From Telopea speciosissima (lineage: Eukaryota; Streptophyta; Magnoliopsida; Proteales; Proteaceae): a stretch of 64,000 bases of DNA. Of this stretch, positions 25,416-36,225 are shown piece after piece (position 1 is the first letter of the stretch; each line of letters starts with the position of its first letter). The DNA is taken from assembly GCF_018873765.1 (NCBI RefSeq), contig NC_057925.1, positions 1,566,927 to 1,630,926 of the forward strand, written 5' to 3'. The position numbers were made by a program, and so were the translations under genes. The notes beneath the pieces were generated by a model that saw only the letters and a program-made list of their open reading frames with translations, did not search any database and had not been told where the DNA came from.

Positions 25416-25552
25416 GGCTCTGTTTGGTATGTATTCTTGGAATAGATTCTAGGTCTATAACACATTTTGAATTGAGAAAATGTTGTTTTTTATCGCTTCA
25501 AAATGCGTTTTGGGCCCAAAATCTATTCTGACAATACATACTAAACACAGCC
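25416..25552. mobile_element. MITE, GGCTGTGTTTGGTA family, copy 1
   Basis: 137 bp. The left end GGCTCTGTTTGGTATGTATT is inverted at the right end (ACATACTAAACACAGCC). TGA flanks both sides (25413-25415 and 25553-25555), a possible 3-bp target duplication. Same ends as 30538-30664 and 36088-36225. Inner parts are also palindromic (AATAGATTCTAG / AAATCTATT). Confidence 0.8.
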
Positions 25553-25749
25553 TGAGATTTTGACTGTGACCCATGATTAATGTCTTGGTTAGGAGTTTAC
25601 AAATGAGAAGCGTACACTGCCTTGTGGCTATTTTAATCTTGTTTGGTAAGAAGATACTTAGTACAACGATACCACAACTCTTCTAGTGACTTAGTGCCTT
25701 GTAGCTATTTTATATTTTATATTGTTGCATCCAAAATACTAAACAATTG

Positions 25750-25819
25750 AATTAGACTTCTCAATTGTCTTACGAAAGTTTGTCATACGGTTAAAGAAAG
25801 ACAATTGAGAAGTCTAAAT
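25750..25819. repeat. Near-perfect hairpin, 19-bp arms
   Basis: TAGACTTCTCAATTGTCTT (25753-25771) is repeated inverted at 25797-25816 (AAGACAATTGAGAAGTCTA), with a 25-nt loop. With one bulge the pairing extends a few bases further. Could be a tiny foldback element or the core of a small-RNA hairpin. Confidence 0.8.
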
Positions 25820-26032
25820 CAAATCTAATTCTATTGTTGACCAAATTGTTGAATTGAGCCATCAAATTTGACTTGTGGCCAATGAAGGAGCTACCTATTT
25901 ATCCACTGGGTTTTCAGCTGCGCACAGAAAAGCTTGTTCAAACAGCAGAAGAGTGTAGCTTATGAATTAATAATGATGTTTAATAGTTGCCAAAAAGAAA
26001 ACAGGTTTCCCATACTTCAGGTATTATTAGCT
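25820..26032. other. Unassigned spacer
   Basis: AT-rich, no gene or repeat recognised. Confidence 0.4.
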
Positions 26033-26216
26033 GGATCAGGCTCCTCTCCAACGAGCTCATCGCCCAGGGAGTGTCCAGTGAGGCATCCAACGGCTCGGCC
26101 AGGCTGGCTGGATGCGCGCTGGGCCCCAAGTAGCCAAACATCCTGGTGCGTACCCATCAACCCAGCCGTTGGATGTCTCACTGGGCTGGGCGCTTGCTGG
26201 AGAGGGGCCCCATCCA
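26033..26216. mobile_element. GC-rich MITE, GGATC...CTCTCCAGC family, copy 1
   Basis: Ends GGATCAGGCTCCTCTCCAAC and, inverted, GGATGGGGCCCCTCTCCAGC. The inner parts also pair: CAGTGAGGCATCCAACGGCT against CAGTGAGACATCCAACGGCT. So most of the 184 bp forms an imperfect foldback. Shares its terminal words with elements at 29919-30068 and 30091-30174. Confidence 0.75.
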
Positions 26217-27202
26217 CTACTAAGCTTAAAATTTCTGTTTTTGGTGGAAAGAATATTTCAATGAAACCTAAAAACATGCTAGGTTTTATATTTTTATGTA
26301 ACAAGTTAAAAGAAGTTGGAAAGAGAAATGGGGAAGGTCTAATGGATTTTGGGTGAACTTTTTTATTCATTTCGATTTTAAATCTGACCAATGAGATGGA
26401 TATAGAGTCTTCTATCACATGGACTCACTCATATTTGATGACTTACCATAAATGTCAACAAGACAACGGTACTTGTATATATATTTACAATCAAGGTGGC
26501 GACTCCGAAAAGAAATACAAACCGTGCTTCTTCCCAATATACAATCTCACAACAGTTCCTACTGCCTAGAGAAGCAAACCGGGTGAGGGAAGAGATACTC
26601 TCTTGTAGGTTCTGCCCGATTACCTTTCTTTCTTGCTGAAAACTTGTGACGATTCTTGCATAAACGAGTTGGACAAGGCACAATGGTTCTTGAAGAGGCG
26701 AGCTAGGGTGAGGAATGGTTGGATGATCGTCCCCCCATGGGATGCATACGTTGCATCATCGAGTCTAAAATTGCCAAGGACGTTTGACGTAGGAGAAAGG
26801 TGGACAATATTCTTATGCCTCCGCAGTTGCAACACATCTATAACCCCACACCCTTCTGTGTCCAGCCCTGTGATTGGTGCATGCCGCTAGCTTATCGAAA
26901 GTTGGTAGAATGCCTAACCCTCTCCCTAATTAATATAGTTATATAAAATCAGGGTCGAGGCTTTACCTTGGGCCTAAAAATCCTAGCCCAAGTCTGCCCT
27001 ACTGGCTAAAAAGCGTAACCCAAACCCAGGGTAGGCTTCGATTCACAGGGCCAAACTTATCACCCCTAATATTTCTCATTCTCTCTATGAAATTCTATGC
27101 TCCTCGCCCAAGCAATTGAATTAAAAGAATTAACCACCAACCATGTCACCTTATCTTATCACACCCCTCCAACCCCCATGGCTCCATATCGTCCAACGAA
27201 GA
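26217..27202. other. Unassigned region
   Basis: 26430-26900 has normal base composition and several short open frames but no known domain. 26940-27060 is a degenerate tract of GGCCTAGCCC/CAGGGCC-type words like the other low-complexity repeat families here. Confidence 0.35.
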
Positions 27203-28621
27203 ACTCAATACTGAATATGAGAGTGAAACAATTTGCTTTTTCAAACCTCCACTATGTCACATTCATATATAGCTTCAATCGAGAATATTTTCAGCACCCT
27301 ATTTGATTCATCATCATCATCACCATCAAAACAAAAATGTTATTAGGGAGAGGGTTATTTGAGCAAGCAGTATAGAGGAGCACCAATGAGGTGATGGGAT
27401 AATTTCATACTTTAAAGGCAGCAAGGTCATTTCATGTGAAGAAGAAAGAGACAGAGACGGTGCCACTAAATGGGGTCAGCTACATGGAGCAAGATCCTTG
27501 CTCTTCATTCAGTTTCATTTGAAATCATACAAGGTATGAAACCTAAGCTATGCATATCTTTCTTCACCACTTCACTTAAAGTTAATTTAGATCTGCCCTT
27601 AGTTCTTTTAGTTTCTTCGATTTGAATCAAATCACTCCTCCAAACTAGTGCATTCCAAGGCCTCCGTTGAACATGGCCATGTTATCTCAAGCGATTCTCT
27701 CGTAGCTTATCATGATCGGAGCTACTCCCAACTCAACTCTAATATGATCATTCCTTACTTTATCTTTCCTAGTTTTGCCACAAATCCATCTCAACATCCT
27801 CACCTTTGCAACTCTTAGTTTATCTATATGTCGCTTCTTAACTGCCCAACATTCCACTCCATACATCATAATCGATCGTATGACAGTCCTATAAAAATTT
27901 TTTTTAAGCTTTAAAGGAATACGATGATCACTGAGCACTCCGAAAGCACTTATCCACTTCATCCATCCTATTTTAATTCTCTGGACAACACCATCCTCTA
28001 TATCACTTTCTTTATTAACGATAGAGCCCAAATATCTAAAATACTCACTTTGAGGAATCTCCCTCTCCTCAATATTGACCATCTCGTCAATCGTCCAAAT
28101 GTGGCTAAAGTTACACAAAGTGTATTCCATCTTTGTTCTACTTATCTTAGGACCTTTTGATTCCAAGGCTGCTCTCCAAAGTTCCAACTTGGCGTTTATC
28201 CTTGTATTTGTCGCATCCACCAACACAATATCATCAGCAAAAGAATACACCAAGGGACTTCGTCTTGTATGTCTCTAGTCAAATCATCCATGATAAACAT
28301 AAACAAGTAAAAGCTTAAGGCTGATTCTTGGTGAAGCTCTCTTGTAATTGGGAACTCACTGCTTTGACCCCACTCAATTCGTATGCTGGTCACCACACCA
28401 TCATACATATCTTTAATTATGAAATAACCGTACTATCTTTTATGTATGAAATCTTTCCATCACACCTCATTGGTGCTCCTCTATGTTGCTTACCCAGATA
28501 ACTCTCTCCCTAATAACATTTTTGTTTTGTGCTGAAAGTATTCTTGATTGAAACTGTATGAATGTGACATAGTGGAGGTTTGAAAAAGCAATTTGTTTCA
28601 CTCTCATATTCAGTGTTGAGT
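27203..28621. repeat. Large inverted repeat (about 200-bp arms) around an RTE LINE fragment
   Basis: Left arm 27203-27414 and right arm 28441-28621 are inverted copies. They share CTGAATATGAGAGTGAAACA, CCTCCACTATGTCACATTCA, ATGTTATTAGGGAGAG and TAGAGGAGCACCAATGAGGT. The left arm has an extra CATCATCATCATCACCATC microsatellite. Between the arms lies the RTE fragment. Confidence 0.85.
27455..28425 (-). mobile_element. RTE-clade LINE, 3' fragment (RT end and 3' UTR)
   Basis: On the minus strand the frame 28253-27687 encodes SFADDIVLVD (the FADD catalytic box of the reverse transcriptase). It then shows FRYLGSIVNKESDIEDGVVQRIKIGW, SIMMYGVECWAVKKRHIDKL and RMLRWICGKTRKDKVRNDHIR, the signature C-terminal half of plant RTE ORFs. 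The 3' UTR word TGTAGCTGACCCCATTTAGTGG is near 27470. The 5' part is missing. About 188 codons remain open. Confidence 0.88.
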
Positions 28622-29301
28622 GCTGACCCAACTAAGTTCAAATCCTTCCAATTTCCAACTAAGATGAGTTGGACCCTTTCATTTTATACTTCCATATTTG
28701 AAATTGAATGTTATATCTTGTTGGCTTATATGCTGAAACAACCCAATAAAGTTTGTGATGTGATCTACCCTCAATGGATCTCTGGTGTAAAGTTGTGATT
28801 TGTGAACCACCACACTGTCACAATCTTCAAGGTTGGGCCCTTATGGTAGGCCGTGAGGCTTTTCCCTGGGAATCATGGTTTGAGGTATTGGATTGGATCG
28901 GCCGATTTTGGCCGGATTGGATTGGTATCGGTCGAGACTGATCCCCATATTGATCCGATCCAGCTGTATGGACAGGGGTCAAAATGTAAAAAAAATTAAT
29001 TTTTTTAATAAGAAAACAGGGATCGGACAAAAGTGTCATATTTGCTCGAGTTTGGGCGATCCCGATCCGTATCGGCTGATCCGATCCGATCCAATAGATA
29101 CCGAGATCACGAACCATGCTGGGAATTAAGCAAATCTCTGCCAAGGCTCAGGTACGAGGTACATCCTGTGGATCATCAAGGCAGAGGATTAAAAAGGCAT
29201 GGACCCAACCTCTAGGGCCGTCGCAGGAACCAAAAAAGGGACTAGATTTTGAACCGAAAAAAACCCGATGGTCCATAAAGCCAAGAGACCTCTATCTCTA
29301 G
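28622..29301. other. Spacer with a GATCGG-rich foldback repeat
   Basis: About 28873-29128 starts ATCATGGTTTGAGGTATTGG and ends with an imperfect inverted copy (GATACCGAGATCACGAACCATG). It is filled with GGATTGGATCGGCCG/CCGATCCGATCC words. Probably a MITE-like or decayed foldback repeat. No gene. Confidence 0.5.
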
Positions 29302-29700
29302 TTAAGGGTGTTAATTGGTTCAGTTCCAGTTTAAATGGTTTGATTCGATTTGATTCATGTTGTAACTGTTACGATCATAGGTTGATGTTTTATGGTAGTC
29401 TGGTAGTTTGTTAGGGTAGATGGGTAATTAGCACGGGGGTAGATGGGTATTTTCTTTAGATGGCTTTATATAATGTTAGGGATGGGTTGTAAAGGAATCA
29501 AGCAATTTTATATGAAATCTCTTTTCTCTATCTTTGTTTCTAGGAGGTCGCTGCCCTCGAAGCAGCTTTATCCCCTTCCCCTTCTGCAACCTCATCTTCC
29601 ATTATGTTCCCCTTCTCTGTAACGTAACCGATACAGTAACTGACAGAAACTGAAACCAAAATCGAATTGATTATTAATTGGTTTGAAGAAAAGTAAGACC
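29302..29700. mobile_element. GGTGTCAA-type repeat holding a solo LTR fossil
   Basis: Starts TAAGGGTGTTAATTGGTTC. At about 29359-29643 it is interrupted by an LTR-like sequence (begins TGTTGTAACTGTTACG, TATA-like CTTTATATAATG, pyrimidine-rich end). Family probably Copia. No internal region, so a solo LTR. Moderately old. Confidence 0.5.
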
Positions 29701-29918
29701 ACAAAGTTTTCCCCCGTGCTGTGAAGGTCCAACCACCATCCTAGGGTTCAGTGTGTTCTCAAAATACCCCCTGATACTCTCTCGCCTCAGCGAGAAGCCT
29801 GTGGACCGTGGTGAATGGAATCATTGTGACTGAAGGAAAATGGACTCAGATCCTCGAGCCCAAATCCTCTCCAATGACATTTAACTGCCAAAGTTGACCA
29901 CACCCCATGGATGGATGG

Positions 29919-30174
29919 ATCCGGCTCTTCTCCAGCGCACATCGTGCGATTGGGAAGCTCCGATCCACACACAAGCACACAACCTGACGTGATGTCGTGT
30001 CAATCGAGGCCTCCCCAGCTGCACGATGTGCTTTGCACACTGTGCCACTCAGGAGAGGAACCCAATCCTGGATGGATCAACTCGGAATCCGGATCCTCTC
30101 CAGCGCACCATTTGGGAACATCCGTGCATACACCCCAAGTGCCTCCAGCTGTCAGGTGTGCGCTGGAGAGGATC
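29919..30174. mobile_element. Two GGATC...CTCTCCAGCGCAC MITEs side by side
   Basis: The second element (30091-30174) has a perfect 17-bp inverted end, GATCCTCTCCAGCGCAC, and is 84 bp long. The first (29919-30068) starts GGATCCGGCTCTTCTCCAGC and ends with an imperfect inverted copy (CAGGAGAGGAACCCAATCC). Same family as 26033-26216. Confidence 0.75.
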
Positions 30175-30537
30175 TCTTTCCCAAGGGAAACTCGGTACAA
30201 AGTAAGAAATAAGAACAGGATTACAATTAATTCCTAACAAGGGAGATGAATCACAAACGGTTTCCAAATGGGATCAAGGAGATGTGTCATTTTTAGTGGC
30301 TCCAAACCAAACAGATGAGGAAATGAGAAAAACAGAATCTCCATTTACTGTCATGGACCTCATCATCTGTCACTTATCATGCAACCCCTGACCGCATTAA
30401 CAACATTTTATATATATAATTAATTCACAAAAAAATTAATTTAATTTACTCCTTATTTTATTTTTCTGATGATAATGATGTGGAACACTACTGTGTAGTT
30501 TTGCTGGCCATTGGTGGTAGGTTTTGAGAGGACTTAA

Positions 30538-30664
30538 AGCTGTGTTTGGTATTCATTCTAGATCGATTTTACATTATCGGATGATAAAAGTAGTTGTTTT
30601 TATCATTCAAGAATGCAAAAAATTGACCTAAAATGCATTCTAAGAATGCATACCAAACACAGTC
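30538..30664. mobile_element. MITE, GGCTGTGTTTGGTA family, copy 2
   Basis: About 127 bp. GCTGTGTTTGGTATTCATTC at the left and its inverse GAATGCATACCAAACACAG at the right. It lies just upstream of the LOG gene, within about 80 bases of its start codon, so it is in the promoter, the 5' UTR or a 5' UTR intron. Confidence 0.8.
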
Positions 30665-30742
30665 TTGACTTTTAGGATTAATAATAAGCTGCTTTCTCTT
30701 CCTCTGCAGGTGAAGATTGAAGATTGAAGATTAAGAAAGAAC

Positions 30743-31211
30743 ATGGGCAGTTTCAAAACTGTTTGTGTTTTCTGTGGAAGTAAATCAGGGAACAAAAAAA
30801 TATTCAGTGATGCAGCCCTTGATCTTGGAAGAGAACTGGTTTGTTTGGGTTTTTTTCCCCCCTTTTCCTAGACTATTTCACAGATCTTCTTCTTCTTCTT
30901 CTTCTTCTTCTCTTTTTTATAGGATTTCACTGGAGGGTTTTAAGGTTATGATTTATAGGTGGAGAGAAAGATGGATCTGGTTTATGGAGGAGGAAGTGTT
31001 GGGCTTATGGGTTTGGTCTCTCAGACTGTTTTCAATGGTGGATGTCATGTTCTTGGGTAAGAGAAACAAAATAAATAACTATAAATCAAGATTCAAGAAA
31101 GATTAATTAGCTACTACTTCTTCTTGGATGATTTTTCATTTTAATGAATTTTGCTTTTGTTTTCATTTGTAATCAGAATTATTCCAACAGCTCTTGTTCC
31201 ACTTGAGGTAT

Positions 31212-31246
<35 letters not shown>

Positions 31247-34200
31247 CTATAGATATCATCAGGCCATATATATATATGAAGTTTGTGAAGTATTAGTTCT
31301 AGTTCTAGCTCTCTCTCTTTCTCTTGTTATTAGATATCAGGCCATGCAGTGGGAGAAGTATTAGTTGTCTCAGACATGCATGAAAGGAAGGCTGAGATGG
31401 CACGCCGCGCCGACGCCTTTATCGCAATTCCGGGTATGTACTAATTAAATTATGGAGCAAAAATTCAGAAGGAGAAATATATATAGTGTTGCAGTAACAA
31501 TCATATTAATTGGTAATTGGTAATTGGTAAGAACAAAGATTCAAAGTTTAAGAATGTAATGGTTATTTGTTATCAATGAAGGAGGATATGGAACAATGGA
31601 GGAGTTGCTTGAGATGATAACATGGTCTCAACTTGGAATCCACAACAAACCAGTAAGTCAATTTAATTAATTTGCTTCTTATAGTTGAAACCTTATAATA
31701 TGATTTTGCTTTTTCTAAATCTCAGTTTATTAAATTAAATTATGTGAATTTTATTTAACTCCTCCAAAGAAAGTTTTAGCATGTAGCTATAGATGAATTC
31801 TTGAGTCTAGAAGATAGATGCACTATATTTAATTTTAGGGAAAAGGTTCTCCGAGTCGCCGGGACTGGTGTCTATCGATCTTTCTCATTCTCACATGAAA
31901 TGACCTCAGTGCCCATGTATGATAGTGTAAAATGGAATCTTTTTGCACGACAGTGACCAGTCAATCATTATCACCATTAAATTATTCACGAAATCTAAAT
32001 ACACACTGCACAAAATTCTTGATTCTTTTAGTATGTCATAAACATATCCCAAATCGATCATTCCCAAATTCAATAGCCATGAAATAAACTAGGATCAACC
32101 AAAGGAGACAATATCATGAGTTCCAAGTGTTGATTGCCACGTGTCCTATCTCATCCTTTTGGAAAGCTACAACCTAGCATTCTTTTCATTGAAAATCTTA
32201 TAAGGGTGTCAATTGGTTCGATTTTGATTCGGTTCAAGATTCAACATATGGAACTGAAATCGAATAAGAACTTGTTTTTCAAATCAAAATCAAATCGATT
32301 TGATTTGGATTAGGTTGGACCCTATTTTAAGTGTTTTACATCTTTACCAACAAAATAAAACTTTTTTTTTTTTTTCAATAATTTAAAAAGTAAAATTTAT
32401 TCGCTTGCTTATTGAGTTAAAAAAATAAGTGATTCGGTTCGATTTGATTCAAATCAATGGTTTTATCTTTGAAATCGAAATCAAACCAAATAAAAAAAAA
32501 TACTCTAAGTTTCGAAGCCAAAATTAATGAAATCAATTTATTTTGATTTGGTTCGATCCGATTTCATACGGTATTGAATTTCTAAATTTCTTTTGCAGTT
32601 CTAAATTGACACCCTTAGAATTTGAAGGACTAATATAAATCCTTTTAACTGACCAAATAAACATGTTTAGTCACAATGAAATGGACAATTTACCAGAAAG
32701 ATACTTTGATGCTTTTCAGGGTCACTATCTTTGATGCACTAGGGCGGCTAAGAAGTGGAAAACTCCTATGGCTGTACCTGCCCCAACTATTTTGATTTGA
32801 TCCTAGGGTTTCTCAGAGCATTGACCCTAGCAGAGTGGTTACTTTAGCCCGGCCCTACCCTCAATCCCCTCTTAACTTCCTTAGACTTGGTTCACTTATC
32901 CTTAAGGTTAGGGTTACCAGGGTAATCCTCCTGTTCTACTTAATGGTCACCCCTACCTGACCCAATTGATCCATCATCTCCAATATATTCTCAATCCTTT
33001 CAAATGCACCACAAATGGCATTTTTTTTTTTTTTTTTTGATCTATCTTAATCTACTAACTGGAAGGTTAAGACAAGTCAATACAACCTACAATTAGTCAA
33101 CTACCAAGGGGAGGGGGAAAAGGGAAAGGATGTTATTTAATGACACAAATATGACCAGGAGGGTGAAACCTTTGACCTCCTGGGGGTATGCACTTCAACT
33201 GGCAAACCTCCAATCAATCGAACTAGCGGCTGTTCTCACAAATGGCATTGAATGATGGAAAAATTCAAATCAAATCAATCATATATTTGACTATTGTATG
33301 TAAACCATCTAGTGCTAAGGTTTTAAAACAAGGAATTGGTATTTGATTCAGGTTCAGACAATTTCAATTCGATTCCATCTCAAATTGACTATATACGAGG
33401 AAATAAAAATGCTTCCCCTCAAGTGAAGCAAAAGAATCGATCCCATGACCTTTTGAGAGTACTAGTAACTGTTTTAGCACTTATCTTCTTTGGGTGACTT
33501 TCTCTCAAACATGGCAACCACCCAACTTGAATGGGATGGCTATGATTGAGACACTAAACCTAAATTATATTTCTAGAGAGGGACAAAAACACATATCTAG
33601 AACTTGAAGTTCCAAAATCTAGATTGAATGTATCATATCAATCAAAATATGTTTTTTTTTTTTCCTACTTGTGGGGTTTGTTTGGTATAAGTATAGAGAT
33701 GTCAACCTTTTTTTTTCTCTCTCTGTGATTGTCACATTCCAAAATTGACATACCCCGAGTAGGACCCAAAGCTACTGGTGTGACACTCTAATCAAAATTA
33801 TGGCAGAAACATAAAATTTAGTTAAATAATCCATTAATCATACTAAGATTAACAAACCCATCTAAGGCTAGTTTAGATTATACAGTCATATTCTCGTCGC
33901 ATACAAAATACAATACCTTCAAAATATTATCTTTCAAATCTCTAATTTTTATATCAAACAACACACTCAAAAGGGAATCATCACACAAAAGATTTAGCTT
34001 AGATTTAATTTTGGCATTTTAAACGCGTTTTGTCGTATGCTTGTCAAATGAACGGAAAAAAATACATACTTCTGCCTTTCGCATTTTAAACGAATATTAA
34101 ATATGTTTGCTTTTAAAATATAAAAAAAAAAAAAAAAAAAACCCAACAAAAATGGTTTCATCCAGAAGTGAGGTTCTCAATTCAAAACGAACTTCACTCC

Positions 34201-35578
34201 AATGTCAGTTCCCAAGAATCATAGTAAATTTCCCAATTCAAAACGGACTACAGCTGTAATAGTATTATTTTAATAAATTTTTTATTTAAGAAGTAAAATA
34301 ACAAGAAAAAAAAATTTCTTAAAGCGATTCTCGTGTATAGAATATATACAGATAAGGGAGCATACGACTCCTATTTTCATCTGACACGTATCCTAATTTA
34401 AATATAACCATATTGAATCAATTGCATATGTTGAAATAGTACCTATAGAAAAACTATTTATCCCTTGTTATTATTATTTTTTTCTTGAAACTTATATACA
34501 TTAAACAATTAACTCATACTGCAGTTTCCACACAAAAAAATTGGATTTGATTAGTTTCTTTGGCGGTTTTAGCTACTACAGATCAACTAATTCACTAGGG
34601 TTTAAACTTTGTTCTTTAGATATTTTTCTGTATTATGTTCACACAGGTTGGTCTTCTAAATGTTGATGGATATTATGACTGCTTGCTTGGACTGTTCGAC
34701 AAAGGAGTTGAGGAAGGGTTCATAAAGTCTTCTGCAAGGGACATTGTGATCTCTGCTAAGAATTCCCAAGAACTGATAGAGAAAATGCAGGTATACCCAT
34801 TAGTCATATAATTTGCAAGCAAGAATAGTTATGTTTTTTTGATAATAAAATGAATCACATACTAGGGTGTTTATCTTGTGTTTAGGGGTGTCAAAATCCA
34901 AATCGAATAGCTTGGATCGGCTGAAATCGACCATTATTTTCTTCTATATATATAAAGGACAAAGTTTTCCTCCACCCACAGAAGACCGTTCACAAACCCC
35001 TCCTAGGGTTTTTGTATGTTCCAAAATACCCTCCCGATACCCATTGCTGCCTTCTCATGCCCCTCAGATCCCATTCACCATGGGTGTAGAGAAACTCAGT
35101 CGTATAAAGAAAATCGAAAGAAAGCTTGACTGAAACTGAATGGCATTCTTACAGTTTGATTTCGGTTTGGACCGATATATGCATATAATCGATCCAGATT
35201 AACTGAAATTGGAATGAACCGACCGTTTGACACCCTTACTTGTATTATTACAAAGGGCAAGAGATCTCTACTTGGTCACATGGTCTCTACATAAGCGTTT
35301 GGGACAATGGGTGAGCACGCCATGGTATCTACCCCGGGGCCGGAGGCGTCATCTCATGGTGCCTTGTTAGAGGGCATAGGAAACACCACCAAGTAGAGAC
35401 CTTTTTCCCTATAACAAAATTGAAGTTCTGGCTAGTCTTTCCTCTTAAAAAAAAATCTCCTCCTCCCCTTTGGTGATGGTTTATTGTTATTAACTCCCAT
35501 TAATTGATTATGTAGGAATATACACCAATGCATGAACAAGTTGCAGCTAGTACATGCTGGAAAGTGGAAGCACGTTGA
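30743..35578 (+). CDS. LOG: LOG, cytokinin riboside 5'-monophosphate phosphoribohydrolase
   Basis: Cleaves cytokinin nucleotides to the active free base in one step, in cytosol and nucleus. Exons: 30743-30838, 30959-31056, 31177-31207, 31334-31433, 31582-31652, 34647-34790, 35516-35578. All introns GT-AG, 603 nt, 200 aa. Motifs: VCVFCGS start, [11 protein letters not shown] (residues 40-50) and PGGYGTMEE (108-116), the two LOG signatures for AMP and ribose binding, plus the [15 protein letters not shown] segment with the conserved Arg. The C-terminus [12 protein letters not shown] is of normal length. Which LOG paralogue it is (LOG1/3/5/7) cannot be told by eye. Introns 5 (3 kb) and 6 (0.7 kb) are full of repeats; a (CT)n run sits in intron 3. 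Confidence 0.95.
31208..31333. repeat. (CT)n microsatellite in LOG intron 3
   Basis: About 16 CT units at 31212-31243. Downstream ATAGATATCATCAGGCCAT echoes the acceptor-exon text TTAGATATCAGGCCAT at 31330, so the acceptor region looks partly duplicated with a spare TAG-less copy. Confidence 0.7.
32201..32617. mobile_element. GGTGTCAA-TIR repeat, copy in LOG intron 5
   Basis: 417 bp with perfect 14-bp inverted ends, TAAGGGTGTCAATT and AATTGACACCCTTA. Filled with degenerate GGTTCGATTTTGATT words. Looks like a non-autonomous TIR element of a family also seen at 34882-35238, 3738-4336 and 29302, with a right end at 48769. Confidence 0.65.
33010..33249 (-). mobile_element. SINE-like element with 13-bp target duplication
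   Basis: Minus strand. CACAAATGGCATT occurs exactly at 33010-33022 and 33237-33249. Between them is a T-run (33023-33038, the poly-A tail) and a body whose reverse complement has tRNA-like boxes (GCCGCTAGTTCGATTG near the 5' end, AAAGGTTTCACCCTCC inside). Not Au: a different tRNA-derived SINE family with GCATACCCCCAGGAGG text. The perfect duplication means it is fairly young. Confidence 0.8.
34882..35238. mobile_element. GGTGTCAA-TIR repeat, copy in LOG intron 6
   Basis: Ends TAGGGGTGTCAAAA and GTTTGACACCCTTAC are inverted copies. The interior has GGACCGATATAT and GATTTCGGTTTGGAC words. About 357 bp. Confidence 0.6.
35255..35410. mobile_element. MITE with AGGGCAAGAGATCTCTACTTGG ends in LOG intron 6
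   Basis: Starts GGGCAAGAGATCTCTACTTG and ends with the inverted CCAAGTAGAGACCTTTTTCCC. The interior carries GGTGAGCACGCC, TCTACC and AGAGGGCATAGGAAACACCACC. A half copy lies at 4083-4183. Confidence 0.7.
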
Positions 35579-36087
35579 GTGGGACATGACCATTCAAATT
35601 AATTTTTGAGGCTCAAGGCACTTTTTTTATGTTTCATGTTAAAGCAAAATAGCTCTCGTTCACAATTTGAATTGAACCATCAAAAGCTCACAAAGGATCT
35701 TTGAAAGCCTTCAAATGTTTTGTCAAGAAACAAAGAAGCACCCACCGGCACCGCACTATCTTAATTCTGAACAAGGTAGATGGAATGCCAAGCATTGGAA
35801 AACCCCATAAAAAAAGCAGGGGACTTAATAAACCGCAAGGCTCGTGAACTCACACAATCTGTAAGGTTGGCATTTTTAATAAATAAACGCCTGTTGGGCT
35901 TTCTTTTTCAATGAGTTTAGCACCCAAGCTAAGTGATCAGGGAACTCAACCTCTCAGCTTAGACTTTGGGATGACAACAACTTGAGTCGAGGTGGAATCC
36001 ATTAATAAACTTTTCAATCGATTGGAACCAACAAAACTATGACAAATACTAGCAGAGATGGTATGCTCAAAATGGTTTACTTGAGAG

Positions 36088-36225
36088 GGCTGTGTTTGGT
36101 ATGCATATTCGGAATAGATTTTGCATCTAGAATGCATTCTGAAGCAATAAAAATGGAAAAGAATCAGGTTTCAGAATACGTTCTAGATCCAGAATCTATT
36201 CCAAAAATACTTACCAAACACAGCC
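36088..36225. mobile_element. MITE, GGCTGTGTTTGGTA family, copy 3
   Basis: 138 bp. GGCTGTGTTTGGTATGCATA at the left, inverted as ACTTACCAAACACAGCC at the right. Inner arms TAGAATGCATTCTGAA and TTCAGAATACGTTCTA also pair. Confidence 0.85.

Larger units (their letters stand above)
31653..34646. other. LOG intron 5, repeat-filled
   Basis: 3 kb. Holds a GGTGTCAA-type repeat (32201-32617), a SINE with target duplication (33010-33249), an LTR-like scrap at about 33725-33830 (TGTCACATTCC... with CGAGTAGGACCC, possibly from a Gypsy LTR), and A-rich tracts near 34118-34142. The rest is AT-rich without features. Confidence 0.5.

Noticed and set aside
30860-31106. ORF spanning LOG exon 2 in another frame (MFSVEV...)
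   Set aside because: It is a shadow of exon and intron text; LOG exon 2 is read in a different frame with proper splice sites.
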